Assembly (NCBI GenBank): GCA_030430345.1
Contig: JAUIFT010000142.1
Coordinates: 1-6,876, forward strand
DNA length: 6,876 nt
Direction: 5' to 3'
Source of the DNA: Calditrichia bacterium
Lineage (GTDB): Bacteria; Calditrichota; Calditrichia; RBG-13-44-9; J042
A model generated the notes under the pieces. That model was not told where the DNA came from, ran no database searches, and saw nothing but the letters and a program-made list of their open reading frames with translations. Shown one piece after another: positions 1-6,876 of the stretch; position 1 is the stretch's first letter; each line of letters opens with the position of its first letter. The translations under genes and the position numbers were made by a program.

Positions 1-339
1 ATCCCGCCGTAAAGCCGCTTCTTTATAGCTCATGTCCGGATCAGGTTTGATATTGAAACCCTTGTGCCCGATGCCCTGTTTGTTTTCCCGGCGGGGGATG
101 CCAACATCAATGGCATTGTCGATTTTCACGATACCAAAAGATTTCCCGACCAGGTCGACATGAAAATGCGCTTGAAGCGCAGCAACGATCTCATCGTAAT
201 CGAGTCCATAGACTTCCAGGTCGATATCCTTACTGTCGATGCCCATTAACCGGTCGCGTACATAACCACCGACCATCAGGCAGTCGCGGGCGCCGGCTTG
301 ATATAACAGTTCGGAAATTTTTTGGGCTTTTTTAAGCAT
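1..339 (-). CDS. cca: CCA-adding-type tRNA nucleotidyltransferase, N-terminal part (cut by window edge)
   Basis: The minus-strand frame from the ATG at 339 is open to the window edge and gives 113 residues. It shows the head of the class II nucleotidyltransferase fold (CCA-adding enzyme/poly(A) polymerase): GGYVRD at residues 24-29, the metal-binding DID at 38-40, GKSFGIVKI near 65-73, PRRE at 82-85, GHKGF at 91-95, and the start of the RRD motif at 111-113 where the window ends. The family adds or repairs the 3' CCA of tRNA in the cytoplasm using CTP and ATP. The PRRE/GHKGF pattern favours a CCA enzyme over a poly(A) polymerase, but the C-terminal part that would settle this, including any HD domain, is outside the window. 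The ATG is the only one before an in-frame TAA at 352-354. No Shine-Dalgarno is visible. It follows recQ on the same strand after 155 bp, in which I see no gene and no clear terminator. Confidence 0.88.
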   Translation of the reverse strand, partial: MLKKAQKISELLYQAGARDCLMVGGYVRDRLMGIDSKDIDLEVYGLDYDEIVAALQAHFHVDLVGKSFGIVKIDNAIDVGIPRRENKQGIGHKGFNIKPDPDMSYKEAALRRD

Positions 340-494
340 GGGAAAAATGAGTTAGAGTTTCAATTTAGGTTTTGTTCTTGTTCACTGAATTGTGTTTTTA
401 GGCAGTTTCGAGAAAAATGGCTCCGCTTCGCTAATGGGGGTTGGTTTGGAGAGCTCAGTCTTTTAACAATTAGCGACCATCGGGAGCAGAACCA

Positions 495-1937
495 TCAATA
501 GCATCCATCGCAGTTACCGCAGGGCTTTTCGTTGGGAAAACCGAAATAGGTGGAAATAAATACCCGCCGGCAGGTTTCCGCCCGGAAATACTGCACCATC
601 GACAAGAGTTTCTTTTGGTCGTTGAGTAGCTTTTCCTGAAAATGATCTTCATCTAGTAAAATATCCGGCACCTCGTCGAGGAATTGAAAATTTTTCTGTT
701 CCACGCTGCCTTCGGTAACGCCATAACGGTCAAGCATATTCAGTGCTGTTTCCAGGCGAAAATCGTGGCGATTTTTAAAATTGAGCTGCTCCCGCAGATA
801 GTCCAGCCCCATGGAATTTGCCATGCCCTCATTTTCATAGAGCAGGGCGTACAGGCGGTCATAAAAGTGCGGTTGCGGATTGGACCATTTGATGAATTCC
901 ATCTGCGTCGCCAGGTCATTCTGGTCGAACAACAATAGACAGAGTGATGGTTTACCATCGCGCCCGGCCCGGCCGATTTCCTGATAATAGCTTTCCAGCG
1001 AGCCGGGAATTTCCGCATGGACTACGCAGCGAATATCCGGTTTATCGATGCCCATGCCAAACGCATTGGTTGCCAGCACCAGGCGGTCATCGCCCTCAAG
1101 AAACCAGCGCTGGGCGCGCTTTCTTTCCCGGGCATCCATTTTACCGTGATAGATACCGTGCTCAATCCCGCGTTTATTCAGCAATTCCGAATAGCGCTCA
1201 AGGGATTTGATCAGGGAAAAGTAGATGATTCCCGAGCCGGGATAATTCCCAATGGCATAATCGATCGCTTTCAAACGCTCTTCTTCGTTGATGACATCGG
1301 TTACTTCCAGGCGCAAATTCGGGCGTTCGATGCCCTGGTGGAATACCTTGATATCGCTTTTGTTGACGCCCAGTTTATCGACAATATCCCGCTGCACCTC
1401 CGGCGTTGCGGTTGCGGTAAGCGCTACGGTTAAAGGATTGCCAAGCAGCTCCCGAAATTCTCCAATGCGCGAGTAGTCCGGGCGGAAATCATGGCCCCAT
1501 TCGGAGATACAATGGGCTTCGTCTACTGCCAGCAGGGCAATGTCAACCTGACGGACAGCTTCCACAAACTCCGGTTTGCGAAAACGTTCCGGGGTAACAT
1601 AGAGCATTTTAATGTTGCCCTTCAAAAATTGCGTCATGCGGCGTTCGCGCTTTTCTCCCAATACCGTCGAGTTGATGAACGTGGCGGGAATATCCTTTTT
1701 GCGCAAGGCATCAACCTGATCCTGCATTAAGGCAATCAAGGGACTAATGACGATCGTGCTGCCTTCCATGCAAAGCGCCGGCACCTGGTAGCAGAGGGAT
1801 TTTCCCCCACCAGTGGGCATTAATACCAGGGCATGATCCTTACCTGCCGAGTTGACCAGGCGATTGATAATTGCTTCCTGGGCGCCGCGAAAAGCGTCAA
1901 ATTTGAAATACTTATGTAAAACGTCTATTGGTTGCAT
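495..1937 (-). CDS. recQ: RecQ-family ATP-dependent DNA helicase, short form
   Basis: This 480-residue superfamily 2 helicase has every RecQ core motif. FRGAQ (16-20) is motif 0, PTGGGKS (41-47) is Walker A with Lys46, and DEAH (139-142) runs into the RecQ aromatic-rich loop CISEWGHDFRP. TATAT (174-178) is motif III, ATNAFGMGIDKPDIR (289-303) is motif V and QEIGRAGRDG (319-328) is motif VI. Four cysteines at 456, 473, 476 and 479 (Cys-x16-Cys-x2-Cys-x2-Cys) match the spacing of the E. coli RecQ zinc site. The protein stops one residue after the last cysteine, so the usual C-terminal RQC winged helix and HRDC domains are absent. Instead about 100 residues separate motif VI from the zinc cluster, and residues 376-410 look like a helix-turn-helix or winged helix. 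RecQ proteins unwind DNA 3' to 5' during recombination and fork repair. The start has no clear Shine-Dalgarno. It is divergent from the flippase gene. Confidence 0.96.
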   Translation of the reverse strand: MQPIDVLHKYFKFDAFRGAQEAIINRLVNSAGKDHALVLMPTGGGKSLCYQVPALCMEGSTIVISPLIALMQDQVDALRKKDIPATFINSTVLGEKRERRMTQFLKGNIKMLYVTPERFRKPEFVEAVRQVDIALLAVDEAHCISEWGHDFRPDYSRIGEFRELLGNPLTVALTATATPEVQRDIVDKLGVNKSDIKVFHQGIERPNLRLEVTDVINEEERLKAIDYAIGNYPGSGIIYFSLIKSLERYSELLNKRGIEHGIYHGKMDARERKRAQRWFLEGDDRLVLATNAFGMGIDKPDIRCVVHAEIPGSLESYYQEIGRAGRDGKPSLCLLLFDQNDLATQMEFIKWSNPQPHFYDRLYALLYENEGMANSMGLDYLREQLNFKNRHDFRLETALNMLDRYGVTEGSVEQKNFQFLDEVPDILLDEDHFQEKLLNDQKKLLSMVQYFRAETCRRVFISTYFGFPNEKPCGNCDGCY

Positions 1938-2011
1938 AAAATATTGCTTTTATTTGGTTTGCTGGGACAACGATGTTTAATGGCTAAGGAACAAACGGTC
2001 TTTTTTTCTTA

Positions 2012-2030
2012 CAAATTTGCAAATTTGCAA
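2012..2030. repeat. Tandem CAAATTTG octamers forming a 14-bp perfect palindrome
   Basis: The 8-bp palindrome CAAATTTG occurs twice head to tail at 2012-2019 and 2020-2027. A decayed third copy, CAATTTCA, follows at 2028-2035. Together the copies create the perfect 14-bp palindrome TTGCAAATTTGCAA at 2017-2030. It lies in the spacer between the divergent recQ and flippase genes, about 80 bp from the recQ start, so it could be a dimeric repressor site. It could also be chance in AT-rich DNA. The symmetry is directly visible; an operator role is only inferred. Confidence 0.4.
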
Positions 2031-2041
2031 TTTCATTCAAT

Positions 2042-2086
2042 TATTAACCCTGATTGTCCGGAAAGTTGAATCGGCTTGGGTTAATA
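2042..2086. repeat. 9-bp inverted repeat with 27-nt spacer upstream of the flippase gene
   Basis: TATTAACCC at 2042-2050 is exactly complementary in reverse to GGGTTAATA at 2078-2086. Inside the spacer, GATT (2052-2055) and AATC (2069-2072) could extend a transcript hairpin after a bulge. The element sits 76 bp before the annotated flippase start. No T-run follows that would make it a clean intrinsic terminator, so it is recorded only as a possible leader structure or protein-binding site. Confidence 0.3.
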
Positions 2087-2161
2087 TTTTTAATAGTTAC
2101 TCATTTTTTCCGTGCGACTACTATTATACATTCGTTTGGTTGGAATTCAAATCGATTTTAA

Positions 2162-3397
2162 ATGCGGCAATCCTTTCCCGACGGCTTAAAAACGGGCGCA
2201 ATTGTGAATATTAAACTGCTGAAACGCTTTCAAATTATTCTGGCAAATTCTGCCCATACTCTGTTGTTGCCGGCATTTAATCTGCTGATTTCACTATTGG
2301 TAATCCGCCTTGCCTCCCGCAGCTTGTGGGGAGAGTTTGTGACAGTGCTGATCCTTATGAACCTGGCGATTCATATTATGCACTGGGGCAGCAAGGAATA
2401 TTTATTGCGGGAGTTTAGCCGCTCTCCGAAGCGCCAGGGAAGGGATTGGCAAAGCGTTTTGCTGAGTCGCTCTATGCTCGCTGCCCTGTTCCTGCTGTGC
2501 GTGATATTCTGGCCGGGAAGTGCATTTCAAAAAGGGGGGCTGGCATTGTGGGGAATCGGCGCCTTGCTGTATAAATCCTTTGATGTGCTGGTGCTCTTTC
2601 ATCGCCGCTTTCTGACGGCGCTGGCCCTGGAAGTTATTGTCATTGGGCTGATTGTTGGAATTATCTGGTGGCAACCGGCCTCTCTTGGCGTGGATTTGTT
2701 GATTATGCTTTTTGCCATATCAGCCTGGTTGAAAGCGGTCGGATTACTATGGCTTTTTCGCCGGGAAATTACCCGCGGGGAAAACGGGCAATTTGAGGCG
2801 GTTTTCTTCATGAAGGCTTTGCCCTTTTTTCTGCTGGGATTCAGCGGTATGCTACAATCGCAAACCGATTTATATTGTGTCGTCTGGTTCCTCACCCGGG
2901 AAGATGCCGGATTCTACCAGGTCTTTATTAATATGATGATATATCTACAAGTAATCGCCAGCCTGATTCTCCAGCCATTTCTGAAAAATATTTACCGGTT
3001 GAGCCAGCAAGCGATTCGAAAAATCTCCCTGAAGCTTTTTTTGCTGGGAATTTGCATGATACTACCCTCCCTGACCGCTGTTTGGGCGCTGCTTACCTAT
3101 CTCTACCAATTTGCGCTGAATGCTACACTGTTGATTCTGGGAGGCCTGTTTGTATTGCCGATCTACGCCTATTTGCCCATCGTTTATCAGCTTTACAAAG
3201 CCGGGGGGGAAAAGCAGGTGCTTTGGGTAAATATTGGAGGAATTGTTATCAATTTGCTGCTGAATTTACTGCTAATTCCCCGATGGGAGGTTGCCGGTGC
3301 ATTGGCTGCCAGCGCTGCCGCTCAATGGGGAATGTTGCTTGTCTACATCTTTTTTGAGAAAAAAGGAACGACCGCCCATGAAGCTCATCTGTCCTAG
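2162..3397 (+). CDS. Wzx/MATE-like polysaccharide flippase (oligosaccharide transporter family)
   Basis: This 411-residue protein is strongly hydrophobic. I count about 12 membrane segments, near residues 32-50, 56-76, 100-118, 125-145, 152-170, 176-198, 217-232, 252-272, 290-312, 318-342, 352-372 and 376-398. Length and spacing fit the flippases of the MOP superfamily (Wzx, MATE, MurJ), which move lipid-linked glycans across the inner membrane. The central PFFLLGF...D236...AGFYQ stretch is the part most typical of Wzx-type proteins, where segment 7 is followed by a helix-breaking turn and 'G.Y'. The start is uncertain. ATG at 2162 has no convincing Shine-Dalgarno, and GTG at 2204 would give 397 residues beginning just before the first amphipathic lysine-rich stretch. 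TATTATACATTCG at 2122-2134 is a possible -10 region with no good -35. The 3' end overlaps the methyltransferase gene by 20 bp. The substrate cannot be told from sequence. Confidence 0.85.
   Translation: MRQSFPDGLKTGAIVNIKLLKRFQIILANSAHTLLLPAFNLLISLLVIRLASRSLWGEFVTVLILMNLAIHIMHWGSKEYLLREFSRSPKRQGRDWQSVLLSRSMLAALFLLCVIFWPGSAFQKGGLALWGIGALLYKSFDVLVLFHRRFLTALALEVIVIGLIVGIIWWQPASLGVDLLIMLFAISAWLKAVGLLWLFRREITRGENGQFEAVFFMKALPFFLLGFSGMLQSQTDLYCVVWFLTREDAGFYQVFINMMIYLQVIASLILQPFLKNIYRLSQQAIRKISLKLFLLGICMILPSLTAVWALLTYLYQFALNATLLILGGLFVLPIYAYLPIVYQLYKAGGEKQVLWVNIGGIVINLLLNLLLIPRWEVAGALAASAAAQWGMLLVYIFFEKKGTTAHEAHLS
3363..3367 (+). promoter_or_regulatory. Shine-Dalgarno site of the methyltransferase gene
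   Basis: AAGGA lies 10 nt before the ATG at 3378, inside the last codons of the flippase gene. It is the main reason for choosing that ATG over the upstream in-frame ATG at 3291, which would add 29 residues that are only a shadow of the flippase reading frame. Confidence 0.7.
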
Positions 3398-4229
3398 TTG
3401 CGAAGCGCCATTGAGCGAAGGCCGGGTATGTGGCAATAATCATCGCTTCACCGAAGCGGATGGCGTTTTGATGCTATTGACGGACGCTTTCCGGAAGCGG
3501 CTGCAGATTTTCGAGACACATCTGGCGAAAATGCGTGAAAAGGAAACTATACGTAGAATTAGTGATCCGGCTGCTTTTTCTGAATTGCCTTTCGGAGCTG
3601 CCATCAAAAATGATGGCGAATGGCGACTGCGGCAATACGATTTGGCAATAATTAACAAATTACTATCGGATCTCCCGGAACAAAAAATCCTGGAGATCGG
3701 CGCCTGGAACGGCTGGTTGAGCCACCGTCTTACTTTAGAAAATCATCAGGTGCTGGCGATCGATTACTTTAGCGATGAATTTGATGGTTTGAAGGCGCAG
3801 AAATTTTATCCTGTCCAATGGCCGGCAATCCAAATGGATATCAGCAATCTGAGTCCGCTGGGCGCAGAGCGATTTGACGTGATTATCCTGAACCGCTGCC
3901 TGCAATTTTTTTCGAATCCGCTAGATTACATGTGCTCAGCCGCGACGTTACTAAGACCGGGGGGGAGAATAATTCTCACCGGTATTCAATGCTTTCCCAA
4001 TCCCCGGAAAAAAATAGAGCAGATTGCTATTGCCCGGAAAAACTTTCAACAATCCTATGGCGTTGACCTGTTTCTAAACCCCACCCGTGGCTATCTCGAT
4101 TGGGGAGACAGAAAGCGTCTGCTGGCTGCCGGTTGTCGCCTGGTGCCTTACCCTCAGCTGTTCCGGAATAATTTGAAAGCGCGCTTGCGCCGCTTTCTGC
4201 CGGTTAATTTTTATGGCGTTTTTTCATAG
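3378..4229 (+). CDS. Class I SAM-dependent methyltransferase with N-terminal zinc ribbon
   Basis: From ATG 3378 the product is 283 residues. Cys5, Cys8, Cys18 and His22 form a probable zinc site laid out like the zinc finger of the rRNA methyltransferase RlmA. A class I SAM-binding fold follows: ILEIGAWNG at 104-112 (motif I), Asp129 as the likely ribose-binding acid, Asp154 as a probable adenine-side acid, FDVIILN at 166-172 (motif IV) and LLRPGG at 191-196 (motif V/VI strand). The 'NGWLS.RL...DGL.A' pattern after motif I resembles an uncharacterised methyltransferase group I recall with Trm112-like zinc ribbons. The usual GAGNG is GAWNG here. The acceptor is unknown; glycan or rRNA are both possible, and the neighbouring flippase makes a glycan or lipid-linked sugar more likely. 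It overlaps the flippase gene by 20 bp and has its own Shine-Dalgarno, so the two are probably translationally coupled. It converges with ligA. Confidence 0.85.
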   Translation: MKLICPSCEAPLSEGRVCGNNHRFTEADGVLMLLTDAFRKRLQIFETHLAKMREKETIRRISDPAAFSELPFGAAIKNDGEWRLRQYDLAIINKLLSDLPEQKILEIGAWNGWLSHRLTLENHQVLAIDYFSDEFDGLKAQKFYPVQWPAIQMDISNLSPLGAERFDVIILNRCLQFFSNPLDYMCSAATLLRPGGRIILTGIQCFPNPRKKIEQIAIARKNFQQSYGVDLFLNPTRGYLDWGDRKRLLAAGCRLVPYPQLFRNNLKARLRRFLPVNFYGVFS

Positions 4230-4266
4230 ACTGCTGGCTGCCGGCCGTTAGTCCGTAGAAGCGTTC

Positions 4267-4291
4267 ACTGTAAACTGATAACTGTAAACTG

Positions 4292-4294
<3 letters not shown>
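4267..4294. repeat. Tandem heptamer array, consensus ACTGTAA, four copies
   Basis: Four heptamers follow each other without a gap: ACTGTAA (4267-4273), ACTGATA (4274-4280), ACTGTAA (4281-4287) and ACTGTCA (4288-4294). A decayed fifth, TCTGCCA (4295-4301), lies inside the ligA coding region. The fourth unit contains the ligA stop codon, read on the minus strand as TGA. The array fills much of the 62-bp gap between the convergent methyltransferase and ligA genes. Short tandem repeats of this size can grow or shrink by slippage or be spread as dispersed families. Whether this one occurs elsewhere in the genome cannot be seen here. Confidence 0.7.
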
Positions 4295-6359
<2,065 letters not shown>

Positions 6360-6388
6360 GTTACACCGGAGTACGTATTCCGGAGCAA
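6360..6388 (-). promoter_or_regulatory. Possible weak sigma-70-type promoter for ligA
   Basis: Read on the minus strand, TTGCTC (6383-6388) and TGTAAC (6360-6365) are separated by exactly 17 bp. They match the -35 and -10 consensus at 3 and 4 of 6 positions. Nearly the whole spacer is the near-perfect palindrome at 6366-6383. Transcription would begin near 6353, inside the 6331-6359 inverted repeat. The consensus match is poor, so this rests mostly on spacing and position. Confidence 0.25.
6366..6383. repeat. 18-bp near-perfect palindrome CCGGAGTACGTATTCCGG
   Basis: The arms CCGGA (6366-6370) and TCCGG (6379-6383) flank the self-complementary core TACGTA (6372-6377). One position pair, G6371 and T6378, does not match as DNA. 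A compact, almost gapless dyad of this size is typical of a site for a dimeric regulator. It lies about 50 bp upstream of ligA and 100 bp upstream of the divergent lipoprotein gene, so either could be controlled. No regulator gene is in the window. Confidence 0.5.
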
Positions 6389-6412
6389 TTTTAGTTTTTG
6401 CACTTAACTCTC

Positions 6413-6444
6413 AAATAGTCTGTTCTTTTTGATGTTGACTATTT
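6413..6444. repeat. 8-bp inverted repeat AAATAGTC/GACTATTT
   Basis: AAATAGTC at 6413-6420 and GACTATTT at 6437-6444 are exact reverse complements separated by 16 nt. The right arm overlaps TTGACT (6435-6440), the best -35-like hexamer before the lipoprotein gene, although no good -10 lies at 16-18 bp. The right arm also overlaps the next inverted repeat, at 6441-6460. Confidence 0.35.
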
Positions 6445-6460
6445 ATTACTGGCAATAAAT
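6441..6460. repeat. 7-bp inverted repeat ATTTATT/AATAAAT
   Basis: ATTTATT (6441-6447) and AATAAAT (6454-6460) are exact reverse complements around a 6-nt centre, ACTGGC. It sits 24 bp before the lipoprotein start. Being all A/T it is more likely than the others to be chance, but it shares bases with the neighbouring 6413-6444 repeat. Confidence 0.3.
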
Positions 6461-6483
6461 TCGTATCTGCTGTAACTTGCATT

Positions 6484-6876
6484 ATGATGAAAAGAAGCTT
6501 GTTCACACTCTTTATAATGCTGACCGCCCTGTTAATGCACTGCACCAATCCATTCACCACCCGCACCCCGGAAGCGCCGGAAGGTGATAATACGCTCTCG
6601 CGCAATTTACAAACAGATCCTAATACGATATTAACGAAAATCCAGCAGTCATTTCAGCAGCGCGATACCCAGAACTATTTTGACTGCCTGGCAGATACCG
6701 TGCAGTTTCGTAATGGGTTTAGCTTCGTTCCGGAACAGGCCGAGGCAGACCGGCTAAATAACTGGCAACGGGAAGAAGAACGCACTTATTTCTTTAATCT
6801 GATCAACGCTGATGGGCTCGACCGCCTGCAGGTGGACATTTTGGAACAATCTATTCCGGCGCCCGTTACTACATCA
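6484..6876 (+). CDS. Predicted lipoprotein of unknown function, N-terminal part (cut by window edge)
   Basis: The frame from ATG 6484 is open to the end of the window, giving 131 residues. Residues 1-20 look like a lipoprotein signal peptide: Lys3-Arg4, a hydrophobic stretch from Leu6 to Met18, then Leu-Met-His-Cys with Cys20 as the probable lipidated residue. Histidine just before the cysteine is unusual, since Gly, Ala or Ser is normal there. A Pro/Thr/Glu-rich linker follows (TNPFTTRTPEAPEG), then an acidic, helix-rich segment (about 45-70, NTILTKIQQSFQQRDTQNYF) and an alternating region. Layout and linker resemble hypothetical lipoproteins I associate with FCB-group bacteria, but I cannot name a family; a small alpha+beta NTF2-like domain after the linker is a guess. 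ATG 6487 is an equally possible start, and neither has a Shine-Dalgarno. The gene diverges from ligA across a spacer rich in inverted repeats. Confidence 0.75.
   Translation, partial: MMKRSLFTLFIMLTALLMHCTNPFTTRTPEAPEGDNTLSRNLQTDPNTILTKIQQSFQQRDTQNYFDCLADTVQFRNGFSFVPEQAEADRLNNWQREEERTYFFNLINADGLDRLQVDILEQSIPAPVTTS

Noticed and set aside
64..249. 61-codon plus-strand open frame at the left edge
   Set aside because: It is antisense to the tRNA nucleotidyltransferase, whose motifs are clear on the minus strand.
340..494. Possible lost RQC/HRDC coding remnant after the recQ stop
   Set aside because: The 155 bp is too short for either domain, and I could not recognise RecQ-like residues in its reading frames.
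944..1433. Plus-strand open frames of 88 and 138 codons antisense to recQ
   Set aside because: They lie entirely opposite a well-supported helicase gene and show no domain or start signal.
2017..2214. Small plus-strand open frame of 65 codons in the recQ/flippase spacer
   Set aside because: It starts inside the palindromic AT-rich repeat, has no ribosome site or recognisable sequence and overlaps the flippase start in another frame.
3291..3377. Extended N-terminus of the methyltransferase from ATG 3291
   Set aside because: The extra 29 residues lie wholly within the flippase gene in another frame, and the ATG at 3378 has a good Shine-Dalgarno and begins directly before the zinc-ribbon cysteines.
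4229..4253. Imperfect hairpin GACTGCTGGC/GCCGTTAGTC around the methyltransferase stop, as an intrinsic terminator
   Set aside because: The stem has a mismatch and two G-U pairs, and no T-run follows on either strand.

Overview
The window is a stretch of bacterial chromosome with four complete genes and two genes cut by its edges. No mobile element, CRISPR array, rRNA or tRNA is visible. The genes look like ordinary chromosomal DNA. The base composition is balanced in the genes, and the spacers between divergent genes are AT-rich. Shine-Dalgarno sites are clear for only some genes. The edge lipoprotein (Cys-Thr-Asn-Pro-Phe after the signal peptide, then a short Pro/Thr/Glu-rich linker) resembles lipoproteins I associate with Calditrichota/KSB1-like members of the FCB group. 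That assignment is an inference from recall and is weak.

Layout. Positions 1-339 (minus) hold the N-terminal part of a CCA-adding-type tRNA nucleotidyltransferase. Positions 495-1937 (minus) encode a short RecQ-family DNA helicase that ends directly after its zinc-binding cysteines. A 224-bp AT-rich divergent spacer with dyad-symmetric sequences follows. Next come two overlapping plus-strand genes, a Wzx/MATE-like 12-helix polysaccharide flippase (2162-3397) and a class I SAM methyltransferase with an N-terminal zinc ribbon (3378-4229). These converge on ligA, the NAD+-dependent DNA ligase (4292-6316, minus), across a 62-bp gap. That gap carries a tandem heptamer array which runs into the ligA stop codon. 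Upstream of ligA, a 167-bp divergent spacer contains four inverted repeats. It leads to the first 131 codons of a predicted lipoprotein (6484-6876, plus).

How the parts relate. RecQ and LigA are both DNA repair and replication enzymes, and the nucleotidyltransferase is a tRNA-maturation enzyme; all three are minus-strand housekeeping genes. The flippase-methyltransferase pair sits between them as a separate, apparently co-translated unit, probably for cell-surface glycan export or modification, although no glycosyltransferase is visible nearby. I did not find a clearly new system. The items most worth a second look are the dyad-rich ligA/lipoprotein control region, the heptamer array, the domain order of the RecQ protein and the isolated flippase-methyltransferase pair.
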